A stretch of 64,000 nt of DNA from Lineus longissimus (Eukaryota; Nemertea; Pilidiophora; Heteronemertea; Lineidae): the NCBI RefSeq assembly GCF_910592395.1, contig NC_088310.1, forward strand, positions 27,669,491 through 27,733,490, written 5' to 3'. Position numbers and translations under genes: made by a program. Positions 61,141 through 64,000 of this stretch are shown piece by piece. Numbering within the stretch: position 1 is the first letter of the stretch; every line of letters begins with the position of its first letter. The notes beneath the pieces were generated by a model, which did no database searches, had not been told where the DNA came from, and saw nothing but the letters and a program-made list of their open reading frames with translations.

Positions 61141-63087
61141 GAGTTTTAGCTTAAAGTGCTATGGTACAGCCTAGAAGCTGTGTCATCACTGGCGAAATCG
61201 ACCCAAGTTTGTGAGGGACTGCGTTTAGGGGGATTTCTGCTCAGGCATCATGCTGGAGCATTTTACCCCCCCCCCCCCCCCACCCTCAATAAGCCTGAGA
61301 CGCTTTAAAGGACCACAATATACAATATTGGTTCTAGTTCTTCAATTTGCCGCTAGGGTTCCGTCGTTCGATGTCAGTCGCGAATTTTTTTCCTGAACCT
61401 GCTATTTCACCTGTAACACCAGACACAGTTTGTGAAGGCTCCTGTTTCAGCTGCTGTTGTGAGAAACGGGGACCACCAGGTTGTAAAAGACATTTGGTCA
61501 AGTTTTGAACGATGGGGGTACTCCTCCTGCTACACCAGCCACCAAGGGGACCACGGTGTGAAAGTCAGCTGTTATACCTCCTACCAACTGTTGTGAAAGA
61601 CCAGGGGCTACTCGGATACCTCCTGGTCACCAGTCACAAGCTGCGAACGGTGGGGGACCTAGTTGTGGGAGACAGGACATTTCAGTGCGAGACAGGCGAC
61701 AAGATTGTAAACGACAGATCCCTCCTTCTACACCATCAACAAGTTGTGAACGACAGAGGCGGGGACAGAGGACGATGTGACTTACAAAAACAGCCACAAT
61801 GGAATTCCATACCAGGGGAATAGTTCTCCTGTAACACCCAGCGGCAGGTTGGAACCTGTCATTCCTGACTTGCGGCATCATATTGAGTATGAATATACAT
61901 GTACAACATGTACAATGAGACTTGTCTCATGTGAATGGTCTTCCTCCAGTATGAATATGTTTCTCTGCAATGAGACTTGTCTTTCGATACTGCCTCATGT
62001 GTATGGTCTTCCTCCAGTATATTTTGATACTGTATGCTGAGAACAGCGTTATTTGAAGCATCATTTTACAGAAATATATCGATATAATGGCAAGTTCTAC
62101 TACACAGTACAAAATACAAACAAAACTATACAAGCAAAATGGGTTCAAATGACACAAGTAGAATAGCCACCCCTGCTGTTTTGCATACAGTAGTCAAAAT
62201 TTATCATTTCGTGCAATGTGTTTTTTCAAGACTGATTGTTTTCAACGCACTTGTGGTGCTTTCTTCAGATTTATCGGATTCTGATTGGCTGAGAACTTGT
62301 GTACAAATGTACACTGTACTGCCCGAAAGGTTCAGGAAAAAAAATTCGCGGCCGGGTCGGTTGGAATGAAATGGCTATACCCTCCGGCATACTCCAAGCG
62401 TCGTCAAAGGTGATCATCGTTGTCAAGCCTCACCCAACCTACGTAACAAGAAGACGTTTCAATCCATGTAACAATATTGCCATTTGGGATGGTGAACAGA
62501 GCTAGGAGCAAATGCGACGCTTATTATTTATTTAAAGAAATAAAATGCCCGATTTAACATCCTGCAGAATCAGGGGAATCGGGCGTTTCCAGTGATATAC
62601 GACACAAATGGATTGTCCTCATGCATTCACTTTGGAAACTTTAGATAGCGCAAGCATCGATCGATGGCGCTAGCCTTCTCCAGGCATAGGCCCCTGAATG
62701 CTAATTAGCGGGATTATCGGGCTAAACAATGGGATTAGCTAGGAAATAATATATAGGGAGTTAAAAAACTTGAACTTGAATTAAAAATGTTTTGCCATGT
62801 GTGAATACTTCTGGTTATAAATTTCAACAATCATGTTACGTCACGTAGACTCGTTTGAAAATACCACAAAAGCCAAGTTTCCGCGAAGTTATGTCACTTG
62901 TTGTCCGACTCCTTATCACCCGACCGTGACCTCAGTATTTGACCAATCAGCTTTAAATCGTGAGCATTTTCGTGTATGGGTCAATGAATTTGATTGAAAA
63001 TCACAATTTGAATAGATGAGTGGTTTGGTAACCTCTCTGACGTAACCTACTCAATACGAGCCGTTGAATTTGACTGTGCTCCTGGTA
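61141..63087. other. Intergenic region with degenerate repeats
   Basis: No gene was recognised. A run of 16 C lies at 61,266-61,281. Around 61,440-61,760 a loose repeat with gttgtgaaagaccagggg/gttgtgaacgacag recurs and keeps a frame open. A direct repeat of about 37 bp (atgagacttgtctcatgtga-type, ending ggtcttcctccagtat) lies at 61,914-62,020. The rest is AT-rich with no visible structure. Confidence 0.5.
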
Positions 63088-63345
63088 TGACACACCGGTT
63101 TTGGGAACACAAGCGTTCAGTTGTGTCGACGCCAAGTCGAAGCACTGGTTCAATATTGGTGAGTTCAGCCTGATTTCTCCACAACTTTTTCTCCCCAAAT
63201 TTTGCGACTATTGTCTGATACAATGTACAATCTTATCTTATCTTTTCATTTTCATTTCTTGCAGACGCCAGACACGTTGTCCTGTCTAGCACACCCAATG
63301 CTGCCCAACCGGTTTATCACAAGATACGACATGAACACCACGTGG
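63088..63345 (+). CDS. First two exons of an unrecognised gene, partial
   Basis: An ATG at 63,088 opens exon 63,088-63,159, which ends at gtgagt. A pyrimidine-rich acceptor (tttcttgcag) precedes exon 63,265-63,344, which also ends at gtgagt. Joined in phase they encode about 51 residues beginning MTHRFWEHKRSVV, with TPSRSTGS and HPMLPNRFITRYDMNTTW. The composition and good splice sites suggest a real 5' end. I do not recognise the family; a short ciliary or cytoskeletal protein is only a guess. The rest should continue beyond 63,345, probably past the right edge. Confidence 0.55.
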
Positions 63346-63416
63346 TGAGTTATTTTTCTCTATCGAAACTTCCTTTATCGCACATACATGTATTCTTTTG
63401 AAACTTGTCATCTCTG

Positions 63417-63607
63417 CAGTAGTGGCGGATCCAGAACTTTGGGAAAGAAGCGGGGGTGGGGGGGGGGGGGGCGCTGCCCCCCCAATGAGAACTCATGATA
63501 GAGCAAAATGTGCAATCCTGAAAATGAGGGGAGGGTTCTTGAGGAGAGGTGCCCTAAAAATATCAAAGATGGATGACTCATGCGGTACCCCTAAATCCGC
63601 CACTGCT
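63417..63607. mobile_element. Small inverted-terminal-repeat element
   Basis: The ends cagtagtggcggatc and atccgccactgctg are inverted repeats with one or two mismatches. Inside lie a G run (63,452-63,471) and a C run, then gagaactcatgatagagcaa. No clear target-site duplication is visible. It sits just after the second exon of the unrecognised gene. Confidence 0.6.
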
Positions 63608-63812
63608 GTTCTGAATAATTCCACACTCGGCTCAGCTGACCTTTGAAAGGAGGACACTGTTAGCCCATACCCTATCTATGGTACTATATCGTTCTGGCAG
63701 CAAGAAAATGAGACGATCGGTCATGTCTGCCATGTTTTATGACGTCACACGCCACGTACTTGGTGCAATGTGTCACGTGCTCATAACACATTCTATCTCT
63801 GAACCAATCAGC

Positions 63813-64000
63813 CCTTGATACTGTGACATGTGATATGTATGATGAGGACCTTGACCGGATCAGAATGATAAGGCATACAGTCGAAGTAGTTCAGAGACAT
63901 TTACATGAAGACATGACAGAAATTACCAATCGTCTCATTTCACCTCTGTGCTGCCAACTTCAGAGCTTTAATAAACCCTGCCAGTTGTTCCCAGGCCTGT
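63813..64000 (+). CDS. Possible coding exon running off the right edge
   Basis: After a weak acceptor (accaatcag, ending at 63,812) the plus strand is open to the end of the window. It reads ...LDTVTCDMYDEDLDRIRM and continues with VVQRHLHEDMTEITNRLI, a helical, charged segment that looks protein-like. Its phase does not match the preceding exon at 63,265-63,344, so it may belong to another gene, start at its own Met, or be non-coding. A second acceptor (ttgttcccag) just before 63,995 would fit that phase. Confidence 0.3.

Noticed and set aside
61512-61823. 103-codon plus-strand frame
   Set aside because: Kept open by a degenerate gttgtgaa..gac repeat; composition and lack of any motif argue against a gene.
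1-64000. tRNA, rRNA and autonomous transposase or reverse-transcriptase genes
   Set aside because: Looked for cloverleaf-type blocks and catalytic motifs and saw none that held up; a covariance-model scan was not possible here.

Overview
The window is nuclear DNA of an invertebrate animal. Protein-coding genes are split into many short exons with GT/AG introns of about 50 bp to 4 kb. Seven genes have clear animal orthologues. Between and inside them lie tandem arrays, short inverted-repeat elements and homopolymer tracts. Introns are more compact than in vertebrates, and the repeat types (an array with a GTC-repeat head, MITE-like foldbacks, an AGCGCTT/AAGCGCTTTACA dispersed repeat) are of the kind common in marine invertebrates. 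The species cannot be fixed from the sequence.

Layout, left to right. 1-7,547: no exon recognised with confidence; the 3' part of ATG2 should lie here or further left. 7,548-13,005 (-): N-terminal part of ATG2, the autophagy lipid-transfer protein. 13,329-15,628 (+): LCLAT1-like lysocardiolipin acyltransferase, head to head with ATG2 across 323 bp. 16,830-20,770: a repeat island with three unrelated tandem arrays (39, 68 and 56 bp periods). 21,010-23,160: a duplicated segment, one copy split by an insertion with a large hairpin. 23,510-27,655 (+): FANCL, the Fanconi anaemia E3 ligase. 30,294-35,988 (-): SYVN1/HRD1, the ERAD E3 ligase. 37,178-39,529 (+): Speedy/RINGO cell-cycle activator. 41,034-42,834 (-): ACTMAP, the actin maturation protease. 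43,393-58,791 (+): PPP1R37, a leucine-rich PP1 regulatory subunit. 60,660-61,140: an inverted relative of the 39-bp array locus. 63,088-64,000 (+): probable first exons of an unrecognised gene running off the right edge.

The genes do not form one pathway: they cover autophagy, phospholipid remodelling, DNA repair, ER quality control, the cell cycle, actin processing and phosphatase regulation. Their grouping is still informative. From general knowledge of the human map, their human counterparts fall on 2p (LCLAT1, SPDYA, FANCL), 11q13 (ATG2A, SYVN1, SPDYC), 14q (ATG2B) and 19q13 (PPP1R37, ACTMAP). These regions are known to be related by the vertebrate whole-genome duplications, so the window looks like an unduplicated counterpart of that ancestral block. 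No complete novel system was found. The most unusual structures are the tandem arrays and the hairpin elements.
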